Source: Nocardia pneumoniae NBRC 100136 (GTDB lineage: Bacteria > Actinomycetota > Actinomycetes > Mycobacteriales > Mycobacteriaceae). From it: 64,000 bases of DNA. The DNA lies in NCBI RefSeq assembly GCF_000308755.1, contig NZ_BAGF01000030.1, positions 1 to 64,000 of the forward strand, in the 5' to 3' direction. The notes beneath the pieces were generated by a model. That model was not told where the DNA came from. It searched no databases and saw only the letters and a list, made by a program, of their open reading frames with translations. The position numbers and the translations under genes were made by a program. Shown here piece by piece: positions 42,947 through 51,634 of this stretch. How positions within the stretch are numbered: position 1 is the first letter of the stretch; the number at the start of each line of letters is the position of its first letter.

Positions 42947-44509
42947 CTATCGGGACGCGGGTGCAAGCCGCTGGCTGAACAGCACCGATCCGCTCGCATC
43001 GCACAGATCGATGGTCAGTTCTCGTGACTTCCCGTCGATGCGCACCTCGCCGAAGTGCTGGTAGGCGTCCAGTGGCGAACTGTTCTGAACCGGGGGCGCG
43101 TGCACGAAGACCGCCTCCGGACCGAACGTGCCATCCAGCGGGTTCGGGCCGAACGCGCCCGCGTTGAGCGGACCGGAGACGAATTCCCAGAACTCGTCGA
43201 AGTCGGTGAAAGCCGCGCGCTCGGGGGAGTAGCGGTGCGCGGCGGTGTAGTGCACGTCGGCGGTGAGCCACACGACGTTGGTCACCTTGTTCGCCTTGAT
43301 GGACGACAGCACCCGAGCGATCTCCCTTTCCCGGCCCGAGGGCGCGCCGGGGTCGCCGTTGGCGGGGCCTTCGTAGGCGCTGGTGTTCTTCTGCTCGCCG
43401 TCCGGGACGATCACACCCAGCGGCAGGTCGTTGGCGATGATCTTCCACGTCGCCCTGGACTCGCGCAGGCCGTCGATCAGCCAGGTCGTCTGTGCCGGGC
43501 CGAGAACGCGGCCATCGGGTCCGTTGTTGGCGTCGTTGGCGTCCTTGTTGGTTCGCATGTCCAGCACGAAGACGTCGAGCAGCGGGCCGTATGCGATCTT
43601 GCGATACAGCCGTCCGTCCACCGCCTCCTTGGGCTCCAGCGGCATCCATTCGTGGAACGCCTGCCAGGAACGGACGGCCAAGGTGTCCATGCTGCGTTCG
43701 CCGTAGCCCTTGGACTCGGCGACCAGACCGCCCGGGTACCAGTTGTTCACCGTCTCGTGGTCGTCCCACTGCACCACCTGGGCGACCGAACTGTTGAAGC
43801 GGCGGTAGTTCTCGTCGGTCAGGTTGTAGGCGTAGTTGCCGCGGAACTGCTCCAGCGTCTGCGCGACAGCGCTTTTCGCCTCGGTCACGACATTGCGCCA
43901 GACCCGGCCGTCGGGGAGGGTGACCGATTCCTTCAGCGGCCCATCGGCGTAGATCGAGTCGCCGGAGTGCAGGAACAGGTGCGGGTCGCGGGCGGCCATG
44001 GTGGCGAAGATCCTCATCCCGCCCACGTCCGGGTTGATTCCGTAGCCCTGACCCGCGACGTCACCGGACCATTGCAGCTTGATGTCCGCCGCGGTGGTGG
44101 GCACGGTGCGGAAGGCGCCGGTGACCGGTTCGGAGGTGGCGCCGTCCTCGCCCTGGAGCGTCACCCGGTAGTGCACCTGCTGTCCCGCGGGCAGGCCGTT
44201 GACCCGCACCCGGCCGGTGCCATCGGAGTCCGGTGTGAGCAGCGGCCCGGTGAAACGCTTGGCGTCGGTGAACGATTCGGTCGCGGCGGTCTCCACGATC
44301 AACGTGGCAGGGCGGTCGGCGCGCGCCCAGATCAGGGCGCCGTCGGTGCGCGGGTCACCCACCGCGACGCCGTGCGTGAGCACCGGGCGCTGACGGACCA
44401 GGCCGGGGCCGCTGTCCGGCGAGCACGCCAGCGCGGGCACGGCGACGAGTCCGAGGGCGGAGGCGCGCAGCACGGTGCGCCGGGAGATTCCGAAGTCCGA
44501 ACCGGTCAT
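42947..44509 (-). CDS. phoD: PhoD-type alkaline phosphatase / phosphodiesterase
   Basis: 520 aa. Tat signal SRRTVLRASALGLVAVPALAC; the ALAC end is also a lipobox, so it may be a Tat-exported lipoprotein. After an Fn3-like PhoD N-terminal domain (HGVAVGDPRTDGALIWARAD), the metallophosphatase domain shows WSGDVAGQG, FLHSGDSIYADGP, WDDHETVNNWYPGG and LTADVHYTAAHRYSP, matching the Fe/Ca-dependent PhoD active site. Scavenges phosphate outside the cell. A pho box was not identified. Confidence 0.93.
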   Translation of the reverse strand: MTGSDFGISRRTVLRASALGLVAVPALACSPDSGPGLVRQRPVLTHGVAVGDPRTDGALIWARADRPATLIVETAATESFTDAKRFTGPLLTPDSDGTGRVRVNGLPAGQQVHYRVTLQGEDGATSEPVTGAFRTVPTTAADIKLQWSGDVAGQGYGINPDVGGMRIFATMAARDPHLFLHSGDSIYADGPLKESVTLPDGRVWRNVVTEAKSAVAQTLEQFRGNYAYNLTDENYRRFNSSVAQVVQWDDHETVNNWYPGGLVAESKGYGERSMDTLAVRSWQAFHEWMPLEPKEAVDGRLYRKIAYGPLLDVFVLDMRTNKDANDANNGPDGRVLGPAQTTWLIDGLRESRATWKIIANDLPLGVIVPDGEQKNTSAYEGPANGDPGAPSGREREIARVLSSIKANKVTNVVWLTADVHYTAAHRYSPERAAFTDFDEFWEFVSGPLNAGAFGPNPLDGTFGPEAVFVHAPPVQNSSPLDAYQHFGEVRIDGKSRELTIDLCDASGSVLFSQRLAPASR

Positions 44510-44594
44510 GCGGCAACTCTGGCGCGGCTATCTCAACGCCATGTAAACGGGTGCGGTCCGTACGGCCAACAGCGGCTCCCGGACGGGCGCCTGC

Positions 44595-45359
44595 TCAGTG
44601 CGCCAAGCGTTCCACGCGGTGGTGCAGTTCGGCCGCCCAGTCCACGCCGCCCAGGTGCTGGTAGTCCACCCACAGCGCGTCGAAGACGTCGCGGCCCTCG
44701 GAGATCCATCCGCCGCGCTTGTCCGCCTCCAAAACCACGCTCATGCCGGTCTCGGTGGGGACGAAGGTCACCTCGAGCTGGTTCAGGCGCGGGTAGCGCG
44801 GCGAGGCCGCGAATTCGATTTCCTGGTAGAACGGCAGCGTCTGGGGCGTGTTGTGCACCCGGCCCGATTCCACGTCCGCGCTGCGCAGGTGGAAGCCCAA
44901 GCGTTCCACGGCTTCCAGCAGCACATGCTGGGCAGGGAGCGCGCCGACGCCGATCGGGTCGGTGTCGGCGGCGTCCACCGCGCCCTGGATCTCCACGATC
45001 GTGCGCAGCGCGACCACTGTGCCGGGCAGGTGCCTGCCGTTGTAGAAGGTGATCGGCGTTTCCATCGGCGCGCGGGCCGCGAAACGGAAATCCAGCACCG
45101 CTCCCGGAGGCAAGTGCAGCGGACCGTGCACCCCGGTACGGCCGAACGCTATATCGCGCACGCCCTCGTGGTCCTCGTATTCCTGTTCGGCTCTCGTCAC
45201 GAATTCCACGCCCACCGAGGCGATCTCCTGCGCGACCTGCCCACCCCGCAACCGGACCACGCCTTCAACCGTGCCCCCGGGCTGCACACCTGGGGTGAAC
45301 AACTCCGTCTCCACCTCGGCCCCACCGACCCCGGCCGCCGCCAGCAATTTCTTGAACAT
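44595..45359 (-). CDS. Spo0M/SpoOM-family protein (arrestin-like fold)
   Basis: 254 aa. Starts MFKKLLAAAGVGGAEVETEL, GGTVEGVVRLRGGQVAQEIA, VEFVTRAEQEYED: the standard Spo0M pattern, a two-beta-sandwich arrestin-like protein linked to sporulation control or cell-surface roles in Bacillus and conserved in non-sporulating actinomycetes. Cytoplasmic; partner unknown. Confidence 0.92.
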   Translation of the reverse strand: MFKKLLAAAGVGGAEVETELFTPGVQPGGTVEGVVRLRGGQVAQEIASVGVEFVTRAEQEYEDHEGVRDIAFGRTGVHGPLHLPPGAVLDFRFAARAPMETPITFYNGRHLPGTVVALRTIVEIQGAVDAADTDPIGVGALPAQHVLLEAVERLGFHLRSADVESGRVHNTPQTLPFYQEIEFAASPRYPRLNQLEVTFVPTETGMSVVLEADKRGGWISEGRDVFDALWVDYQHLGGVDWAAELHHRVERLAH

Positions 45360-45557
45360 GCCCCGCAGTCTCCCCGCCCCACCCGAACAAAACCTTGGCG
45401 TTTCCTTACGCTGTGAGCAACCTCATCGCACCAGTTCGGGCGCGTCCAAGAGTTCGGCACCCCGGTGCGCGGGTTCTGGGAGTACACGGCAGCACAGCGC
45501 AATTCGATTCCGGCGAGCGGGGTGCCCTTCCGAGTTGCGACCGCGCCGCTCATGAAA

Positions 45558-45589
45558 GCGGCCCCGCGACCAGATGGTCTCGGGGCCGC
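45558..45589 (-). terminator. long hairpin, terminator of plsC
   Basis: Arms GCGGCCCCG (45558-45566) and CGGGGCCGC (45581-45589), with a further 5-bp inner stem GACCA/TGGTC; 14 nt past the plsC stop. Confidence 0.8.
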
Positions 45590-45603
45590 AACGTCGGATC
45601 GGT

Positions 45604-46335
45604 TCAGCCTGCGGCGGTGTCGGGGATGCGCACGGGGACGGACTCGGGGCGGCTGCCGCTCGGGACGCCCTTCTTGAGGCTGTGCGCGTAGACGTCGACG
45701 TACTCCTGGCCGGTGAGCTGCATCAGCTCGTACATGACCTCGTCGGTGACGGCGCGTTCGACGAAGCGGTTGCCGCCCATGCCCTCGTAGCGGGAGAAGT
45801 CGATGGGCGCACCGAACTTGAGCGTCACCTTCTTGCGGCGCCAGCGGAACGGTCCCGGCGGGGAGACCTTGTCGGTGCCGATGACGGCCACCGGGATGAC
45901 CGGGACGCCGGTCTCCAGCGCCAGGCGCGCCAGGCCGGTCTTGCCCTTGTACAGGCGGCCGTCGGGGGAGCGGGTGCCCTCCGGGTAGAGGCCGACCAGG
46001 CGGCCCTGGTCGAGCAGCTTGCGGGCGGCGTTGAGCGCGTCCTCGGCCGCGTCGGCGCTGCTGCGGTCGATCGGATACTGACCGCTGGCGCTGAAGAACC
46101 ACTTCTGGAACCGGCCCTTGATGCCCGGAGTGTTGAAGTACTCGGCCTTGGCGAGGTAGTTGATCCGCCGCGGGCTCAGCAGCGGCGCGAACAGCCAGTC
46201 GGCGAAGGAGAGATGGTTACCCGCCATGATGGCCGGCCCATGCGCCGGAATGTTCTCCACACCCTCGACCGTAGGTCGGTTGTAGAGATGAATGAATGGT
46301 CCCAGCAGCACGAACTTCAGCAGCCAGTAGAACAT
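45604..46335 (-). CDS. plsC: 1-acyl-sn-glycerol-3-phosphate acyltransferase-like (PlsC)
   Basis: 243 aa membrane-associated acyltransferase of phospholipid or lipomannan-related lipid synthesis. Motif I GNHLSFADWLFAP (H-x4-D), motif II-like IDRSSADAAEDALN, motif III GLYPEGTRSPDGRLYKGKTG, motif IV PVIPVAVIGTDK. One N-terminal hydrophobic helix. GGGGGAAGG is the ribosome site. Position matches Rv2182c, next to genes of the Rv2183c-Rv2188c group. Confidence 0.94.
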   Translation of the reverse strand: MFYWLLKFVLLGPFIHLYNRPTVEGVENIPAHGPAIMAGNHLSFADWLFAPLLSPRRINYLAKAEYFNTPGIKGRFQKWFFSASGQYPIDRSSADAAEDALNAARKLLDQGRLVGLYPEGTRSPDGRLYKGKTGLARLALETGVPVIPVAVIGTDKVSPPGPFRWRRKKVTLKFGAPIDFSRYEGMGGNRFVERAVTDEVMYELMQLTGQEYVDVYAHSLKKGVPSGSRPESVPVRIPDTAAG

Positions 46336-46513
46336 GACGTCCTTCCCCCGGAACCGGGATAGTTGCGGGCACCTACATCAAGTGCCGACTTTACCGCTGG
46401 TGCAAGATCACATCCAAGCGCAGCGGCGAATCTCACCACACTTCGGCCCGTGGGTCGACCGATCCCGGCCCTCAGCGTGTCGCCGCAGGCCACGAGGGCC
46501 CTGCCAGGGTGCG

Positions 46514-47524
46514 TCAACGGCTCGTTCGCGCCACGCGCGCCGACTTGCGCGCGCCGGCGGGCAGCGCCGCCCTCGCCAGGTCCGCGGCGCCGATCATGCC
46601 CGCCGCTTCGCCCAGCTGGGTGGTCCGGATCCGGGCCAGCGGCCGATGCCCCGCGCCGGTGACCGCGCGCGCGTATTCCTCGCGCGCCTCGTCCAGGAAC
46701 AGCGGCGCCGAACTGCTCACGCCACCCGCGATGACCACCAGATCCGGGTCGAAGATGTCGCTGACGAACGCCAGCCCGAGCCCCAGCCAGCGGGCGAAGT
46801 CGGCCATCACCCGCACCGCGAGCGGGTCGCCGTCCTGCGCGGCGCCCGCGACCCGCCGCCCGGTCAGCGACCCGGGATCGCGTGCCACGTCCCTGGCCAG
46901 CACCGACCGCACCGGGTCGGTGGCCAGCATCTCGATCGCGGTGTCGGCCAGCGCCGTTCCGCTGCAATAGCGCTCCCAGCACCCGTTCTTGCCGCACGGG
47001 CAGGGCCGCCCCTGCGGAACCACTTGCAGATGACCGAGTTCCGGCGCGACGCCGTGCGTGCCCCGATACAGCTGGCCGTCGATGAGCAGCGCGGCGCCGA
47101 TGCCGGTGCCGATCGCGATGAGCACCACGTTGTGCCCGCCCGCCGCGGCGCCGAACCGGTACTCGGCCCACATCGCGGCGTTCGCGTCGTGCTCCAGGAT
47201 CACCGGCAGCTCGAGGCGCTCGCTGAGCCGCTGCGCGACCGGCGCATCCTGCCACGGCAGATGCGGGGCGAACCGGACGGTCGAGCGGTCCCCGCTGATG
47301 AATCCGGCGACGGCCAAACCCACCGCGCTGATCGCGTGCCTGCCGCACAGGTCGCGCACGGCACGGTCGAGTGCGTCCTCCAGCGCTCGCGCGGAGTGCG
47401 GCGTCGGCGCCTGGACGGTGTCGAGCACCTCTCCGCCGCCGTCGATCACGGAGGCGCGAATGTTGGTGCCGCCGACGTCGATTCCGACGGTCAGCGGTCG
47501 CGCGCCGGCCATCTGATGCGTCAT
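46514..47524 (-). CDS. glk: ROK-family glucokinase
   Basis: 336 aa. N-terminal ATP motif TVGIDVGGTNIRASVID; EHDANAAMWAEYRFGAA substrate region; ROK signature with zinc-binding CPCGKNGCWERYCSGTAL; VVIAGGVSSS near the end. Probably glucose phosphorylation with ATP or polyphosphate; other ROK sugars are not excluded. The ATG at 47524 overlaps the upstream gene's stop by 4 nt. As I recall, corynebacteria have glk in this neighbourhood, while M. tuberculosis lacks it here. Confidence 0.9.
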   Translation of the reverse strand: MTHQMAGARPLTVGIDVGGTNIRASVIDGGGEVLDTVQAPTPHSARALEDALDRAVRDLCGRHAISAVGLAVAGFISGDRSTVRFAPHLPWQDAPVAQRLSERLELPVILEHDANAAMWAEYRFGAAAGGHNVVLIAIGTGIGAALLIDGQLYRGTHGVAPELGHLQVVPQGRPCPCGKNGCWERYCSGTALADTAIEMLATDPVRSVLARDVARDPGSLTGRRVAGAAQDGDPLAVRVMADFARWLGLGLAFVSDIFDPDLVVIAGGVSSSAPLFLDEAREEYARAVTGAGHRPLARIRTTQLGEAAGMIGAADLARAALPAGARKSARVARTSR

Positions 47525-47946
47525 ACCTTGATCGTCACGGGGATGTCGACATAGCGGGAGCGCTCCTGATCCTGCGCGTCCCCGCCGGGACCGTGCCGAT
47601 GCGGCGCAGCGGTTTCCGGGTCGGCGTCGGTCGGCATGACCGGCTCGACCGGCACCCCGGCCAGCGCCTCCCGCAGCACGGTGACGATCGCGGTGCCGTG
47701 CTCGGCGACGGCGGTCAGCACCTCGTGATGCTCGCCGCGGACCAGCGCCGCGGCCGCGCACACCGGGCACCAGCTGCAACTGGACCACTCGACCTGACCT
47801 TCCGCGGCGCGCCGCAGCACCGGCTCCACGCGTTCCAGCACTGCCTCGGCCAGCAGTTTCAGTTCCTCCGTGAATTCGGCGAGGCCGTCGTGCGCGGCGT
47901 GGCCGCCGGTCTCGCCGTCCAGGGGCGGACGCGGATCATCCGTCAT
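47521..47946 (-). CDS. conserved protein, Rv2183c-like (141 aa)
   Basis: Unrecognised function. Helical core EFTEELKLLAEAVLERVEPV, QVEWSSCSWCPVCAAAAL (Cys pairs CSWCPVC suggest a metal knuckle), EHHEVLTAVAEHGTAIV; acidic, Pro/His-rich C-terminus. Its start overlaps the end of the ATPase gene by 11 nt and its stop overlaps glk by 4 nt, so it is part of a tightly coupled operon 50.1-45.6 kb. Confidence 0.82.
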   Translation of the reverse strand: MTDDPRPPLDGETGGHAAHDGLAEFTEELKLLAEAVLERVEPVLRRAAEGQVEWSSCSWCPVCAAAALVRGEHHEVLTAVAEHGTAIVTVLREALAGVPVEPVMPTDADPETAAPHRHGPGGDAQDQERSRYVDIPVTIKV

Positions 47947-49246
47947 GGTCGTGGCTTTCGGACATAGGCGACCAGACCCGCGGATCCGGCCGGAACCGCA
48001 CCACCAGGTATCCGTCGTCGAGTTCAGCGCCCTCGACCGTGCACCGCCGCAATACCGGCGCCAGGCGCACCCGGCGCCGGACTCCGTCCGCTCCCACGAT
48101 CAAATCGTCCTCCACTCGGCCAAGGCGCAGCGTCGCGGCGTCGACCACCGGCAGGTGCATGCGTAGCGCGTACACCGATCGCAACCCGGTGCCGGATTCC
48201 CGGCGGACCATCGGTTCGCCGGAACTCGCGTCGACCTCCGTCTGATTGTCGCTCAGCATAAGCGCAGCGTCGCGGGTGTCGCCTGCCGAGTCCATCGCGT
48301 ACGACAGCGCGGCCAGCGAATTCAAGCCGATCGGCTCCGCGCCGGTGTGCCGTGCGATCAGCACCGGGACACCTGGCATCTTGCGCCGCAACTCGGCGAT
48401 CACGTCATCTTGTTCGCCGCGCCGATTCGAATACCACTGCACCGCCGGATGTTCCGCTCCGGCCGCATCGGCAGGCGGCGCGAGATCGGGCAGCACCTTG
48501 TTCACCACAACCGCGTCCAGCCGCAGGCCCAGCAGCGCCGCCGCGGAGCGCACCCGCTCGGATTCGGCCACCGCGACCCGCTCGGCGACCGTGACCAGCC
48601 GCGCCCCCGTACGCCGATGGTCGGCGAGCAGATCCCGAACCTCGCTGACCGCCTTCACGATCCGTTCCACCGTCGCGGCGAGCACGGCGCGGCGCAGATC
48701 GGTGCCGACGGCGCTCATCGCCCGCGCGTGCGGCGGCCAGATCCGCTCCACATAGCCCAGCAGCGTGCCCGGCGCGGTGACGATGCGCAGCATGTCCGCC
48801 GACGGCGGGCAGTCGACGACGATCAGGTCCCAGGTGTCCTCCGCGGCGAACTGGGCGATCTCCACCAGCATCAGCAGTTCCTGCACGCCGGGCAGGCCGG
48901 TCAGCTCCGCCGGGTCCAGGGCGGCCAGATCGATGCCGTGCTGGTGGCCGCGACCCGTCGAGATCATCCGGACCACGTCGCGGAACCGGTCCTCGAGCAA
49001 CGCGAGCGAATCCACCTCGATCACGTCCAGACCGGGCAGCACGGTGGCGATGCCGGTCACGGTGCCGGGATCGTGCGGGAAACGGAAGCCGAGCGCGTCG
49101 CCAAGGGAGTGCGCCTGATCCAGCGAGGCGACCAGCACGCGGCGGCCCGACCTGGCCTCGGCCATCGCGGTGGCGCAGGCGAGCGTGGTCTTGCCTACCC
49201 CGCCCTTGCCGATGAACAGGTCGACCCGGGTCTCGTGCGCGATCAG
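47936..49246 (-). CDS. ArsA/Get3-like P-loop ATPase (Rv2184c-like), CTG start
   Basis: 436 aa. Walker A is LFIGKGGVGKTTLACATAMA near the N-terminus; LIVVDCPPSADMLRI is the switch/Walker B region. The first ATG (49165) lies after the Walker A, and no ATG, GTG or TTG occurs in frame upstream, so the start is taken as CTG 49246, which overlaps the previous stop as CTGA. Deviant Walker ATPases of this kind are often membrane- or partner-associated; substrate unknown. Middle gene of the plsC-glk-...-SRPBCC operon. Confidence 0.8.
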   Translation of the reverse strand: MIAHETRVDLFIGKGGVGKTTLACATAMAEARSGRRVLVASLDQAHSLGDALGFRFPHDPGTVTGIATVLPGLDVIEVDSLALLEDRFRDVVRMISTGRGHQHGIDLAALDPAELTGLPGVQELLMLVEIAQFAAEDTWDLIVVDCPPSADMLRIVTAPGTLLGYVERIWPPHARAMSAVGTDLRRAVLAATVERIVKAVSEVRDLLADHRRTGARLVTVAERVAVAESERVRSAAALLGLRLDAVVVNKVLPDLAPPADAAGAEHPAVQWYSNRRGEQDDVIAELRRKMPGVPVLIARHTGAEPIGLNSLAALSYAMDSAGDTRDAALMLSDNQTEVDASSGEPMVRRESGTGLRSVYALRMHLPVVDAATLRLGRVEDDLIVGADGVRRRVRLAPVLRRCTVEGAELDDGYLVVRFRPDPRVWSPMSESHDHDG

Positions 49247-49680
49247 CCTTCGACCCGTTTCTTCAGTTCCTTCAGCGCCGTATCGGTGATCACCTTCTCG
49301 GCCTTGCGCTTGAACATGCCGATCATCGGAATGTTCAAATCGACCGTCAGCGTGTAGACGACCTCGGTTCTGCCGTCGGGGAGATCGATCAGCTCGTAGG
49401 TGCCGTGCTGCGCTTTCTGCAGTTCACCGCTGAGCAGCGTCCAGCTGACCGCCTTGTGATCGGCCCGCCAGTCGTAGGACAGGACGTAGGTGTCCTTCAC
49501 CACCCCGGTGTCCAGCACGAACCGAGCGGTCTCGGCCAGGCCGTCCGGCCGCTTCTGGAGCACCTCGACCGATTTCGCCGCCGCCACCCACTGCGGGTAG
49601 GACTCCAGGTCGGCGATGACGGCCATCACCTGCTGCGACGGAGCCTCGATGACGATCGATCTCTGGGTCCGGTCGGCCAT
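49243..49680 (-). CDS. SRPBCC/polyketide-cyclase-like protein (Rv2185c-like)
   Basis: 145 aa START-like lipid-binding fold: RSIVIEAPSQQVMAVIADLE, SYPQWVAAAKSVEVL, YELIDLPDGRTEVVYTLTVD, KEVITDTAL... ending LKELKKRVEG. ATG 49680 is chosen (an upstream extension is non-conserved); AAAGGAAG precedes it. Coupled to the ATPase by a 4-nt overlap, a pairing also seen in mycobacteria. Confidence 0.88.
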   Translation of the reverse strand: MADRTQRSIVIEAPSQQVMAVIADLESYPQWVAAAKSVEVLQKRPDGLAETARFVLDTGVVKDTYVLSYDWRADHKAVSWTLLSGELQKAQHGTYELIDLPDGRTEVVYTLTVDLNIPMIGMFKRKAEKVITDTALKELKKRVEG

Positions 49681-49717
49681 GCGGACAGCGCTTCCTTTCA
49701 GCGTCGGTGCTGGGGCG

Positions 49718-50101
49718 TCACGACAGGGATGCGGGCGCCACACCGGCCGGGCGACCCGCTTCCAGCCGGGACTTCAGTTCGAACGACATCTGCTTGCCCG
49801 CGACGCGGCGCGCCCGGTTGGCCGCGGCGAGCTTGCCCGCCGGCAGCGCGGGCACCGGCTCGGCGTGCAAGAAGTAGTGCAGGATCACGCCGTCCAGGGA
49901 GGGTTGCAGCCACACTTCCATGGTGCCGGTCAGCGCGCCGGTCACCGACCAGCGGATCCCCTTCTCGCCGCGGTCTTCCCGGACCTCCAAGGCCAGGTCC
50001 GGCCACCAGCGGCGCCACTTGCCCGGTCCCGCCAGCTGCTCGGCGACGGCAGCCCCCGACGCGGCGACGAAGGTCTGATCTGCGACCTGGATACTGCTCA
50101 C
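49718..50101 (-). CDS. SRPBCC/polyketide-cyclase-like protein (Rv2186c-like)
   Basis: 127 aa, second lipid-binding-fold protein: IQVADQTFVAASGAAVAEQL, KWRRWWPDLALEVREDRGEK, GIRWSVTGALTGTMEVWLQP, ending in an Arg-rich helix. GTG 50101 is fixed by TACGCT 7 nt upstream; earlier annotation of a much longer frame into pimB is rejected. Begins the operon that runs to plsC. Confidence 0.85.
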   Translation of the reverse strand: MSSIQVADQTFVAASGAAVAEQLAGPGKWRRWWPDLALEVREDRGEKGIRWSVTGALTGTMEVWLQPSLDGVILHYFLHAEPVPALPAGKLAAANRARRVAGKQMSFELKSRLEAGRPAGVAPASLS

Positions 50102-50108
50102 ACCGCTG

Positions 50109-50114
50109 AGCGTA
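50109..50114 (-). promoter_or_regulatory. -10 hexamer TACGCT of Rv2186c-like gene (leaderless type)
   Basis: TANNNT hexamer 7 nt before GTG 50101; likely promoter of the operon down to plsC. Confidence 0.55.
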
Positions 50115-50130
50115 GTAGATGCGACGCGGA

Positions 50131-51258
50131 TCACCGCAGCAGCTGTCGCAGGCGTGCGCCCAGGCTGTCCCAGCGCCACTGCTGCTCGACGAACGCGCGC
50201 CCCGCCGCGCCCATCCGCGCCGCGGCATCCCGATCGGACAGGATCTCCACCAGGGCGTCGGCGATCTGCTGCACGGAACGGCCGTCCACCACCCGACCGG
50301 TCTTGCCCTCGATGACGGTTTCCGGCGCCCCACCGGAATTGCCCGCCACCACCGGGACGCCGGACGCCGACGCCTCCAGGTAGACGATGCCGAGGCCCTC
50401 CACGTCCAGGCCCGCGCCCCTGGTGCGGCACGGCATCGCGAAGACGTCGGCCAGCGTGTGATGCGCGGCCAGCTCGCCGGACGGGACGCGACCGGTGAAC
50501 ACCACGTCATCGGAGACGCCCGCGGCCGCCGCCAGCGCGCGCAACTTCTGCTCGAACGGGCCGCCGCCCGCGATCACCAGCACGGCACCCTCGACCCGCT
50601 CCCGGATATCGCGCATCGCCAGGATCAGCGCGTCCTGACCCTTGCGCGGAACCAGCCGGGACAGGCACAGGATGGTCGGGCGATCGCCCAGACCGTAGCG
50701 TTCGCGCAACTCGGCACGCGCCGCCGGATCCGGGCGGAAAACCTCGGAGTCCACGCCGGGCGGCAGATACTCCAGCGCCGCGTTCGGCCCGAACGCGGAC
50801 GCGAACCGGCGGCGGGTGTAGCGGCTGACGTAGGTGACCACGTCGGTGTGCTCGCCGATGGCGCGCAGCGCCTGCCGTGCGCCGGGCAGCATCGACCAGC
50901 CGACCTCATGGCCATGGGTACTGGCCAGAATGCGCTCGGCGCCCGCACGACGCAGCGCAGGAGACAGCAGCGCCAGCGGCGCCGCCGCGCCGAACCACAC
51001 CGTGTCGCACTGCTCGCTGCGCAGCAGGCGCGCGGCGCGGCGCAGCACCAGCGGAGTCGGCAGCATCAGCGTGGTGGGATGGCGCACCACCTGGAACTTC
51101 TGCTTGGCGTCGAACTTCAGGTGGCTGTCGCCGCGCCACCGCGGGGCATAGACCACCAGGTCATCGGGCGGCAGCTGACCGGCCAGCGCCTGCAGATACG
51201 ACTGGATACCGCCCGGCCGCGGCGGGAAATCATTGGTAACCAGCAAAGTTCGGGCCAT
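50131..51258 (-). CDS. pimB: phosphatidylinositol mannosyltransferase PimB'
   Basis: 375 aa GT-B, GT4-family enzyme adding the second mannose of phosphatidylinositol mannosides on the cytoplasmic membrane face. FPPRPGGIQSYLQALA at the start holds the acceptor loop; GHEVGWSMLPG, LSRLVPRKGQD (donor site) and GAGLDVEGLGIVYLEAS (E-x7-E) are diagnostic. ATG 51258 is supported by TATTTT 7 nt upstream. Position matches Rv2188c. The Arg-rich DNA upstream contains hairpin repeats. Confidence 0.95.
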   Translation of the reverse strand: MARTLLVTNDFPPRPGGIQSYLQALAGQLPPDDLVVYAPRWRGDSHLKFDAKQKFQVVRHPTTLMLPTPLVLRRAARLLRSEQCDTVWFGAAAPLALLSPALRRAGAERILASTHGHEVGWSMLPGARQALRAIGEHTDVVTYVSRYTRRRFASAFGPNAALEYLPPGVDSEVFRPDPAARAELRERYGLGDRPTILCLSRLVPRKGQDALILAMRDIRERVEGAVLVIAGGGPFEQKLRALAAAAGVSDDVVFTGRVPSGELAAHHTLADVFAMPCRTRGAGLDVEGLGIVYLEASASGVPVVAGNSGGAPETVIEGKTGRVVDGRSVQQIADALVEILSDRDAAARMGAAGRAFVEQQWRWDSLGARLRQLLR

Positions 51259-51265
51259 GCGGAAC

Positions 51266-51271
51266 AAAATA
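51266..51271 (-). promoter_or_regulatory. -10 hexamer TATTTT of pimB (leaderless type)
   Basis: TANNNT hexamer 7 nt before ATG 51258; the 29-bp hairpin repeats begin about 15 nt upstream of it. Confidence 0.6.
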
Positions 51272-51285
51272 CTGTGTTTGATTTG

Positions 51286-51360
51286 CAGCGCCTGCGGCGC
51301 TGTGTTGGTTTTGCCAGCGCCTGCGGCGCTGTGTTGGTTTTGCCAGCGCCTGCGGCGCTG
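51286..51360. repeat. 29-bp tandem repeat with internal hairpin (2.6 copies)
   Basis: Two perfect 29-bp copies (51286-51314, 51315-51343) and a 17-bp third (51344-51360). Each starts with the hairpin CAGCGCC-TGC-GGCGCTG and continues with a T/G-rich tract (TGTGTTGGTTTTGC). A degenerate T/G-rich piece precedes copy 1. On the plus strand each looks like a hairpin-plus-T terminator; on the minus strand they sit at the pimB promoter. Confidence 0.8.
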
Positions 51361-51380
51361 GGTGTTCGCGGCCCTCTTGT

Positions 51381-51447
51381 GGCTCGCGTCCGAGCGACCG
51401 CCGCTTGCGACTTCGTCGCTTGCGCGTCGGCCGCTCGGACGCGAGCC
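51381..51447. repeat. 16-bp perfect inverted repeat, long hairpin
   Basis: Arms GGCTCGCGTCCGAGCG (51381-51396) and CGCTCGGACGCGAGCC (51432-51447) separated by 35 nt that themselves contain short GCTTGCG repeats. Not associated with a recognisable transposase. Confidence 0.75.
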
Positions 51448-51634
51448 GGGCCGCGAACGGGGAATGCTCGGTCTCGCTGCGCTCGAAAGTGGGAGCTGGG
51501 CCGAGTGGTCGACTGGTCCTGGTAACCGCGGCACCAGGGTTGCGGTGCAATTGTGCCGGGCGACAGCCATTGGGGCCTGTCGGGATGCGATTGGTCGCCT
51601 GGACGTAACCCGGCGGGGCTGCTATGACTCAGTC

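Noticed and set aside
50131..51570. 479-aa version of PimB with a long N-terminal extension
   Set aside because: The extension covers the 29-bp repeats and lacks conservation; the conserved start is MARTLLVTNDFPP at 51258 with a -10 box 7 nt upstream.
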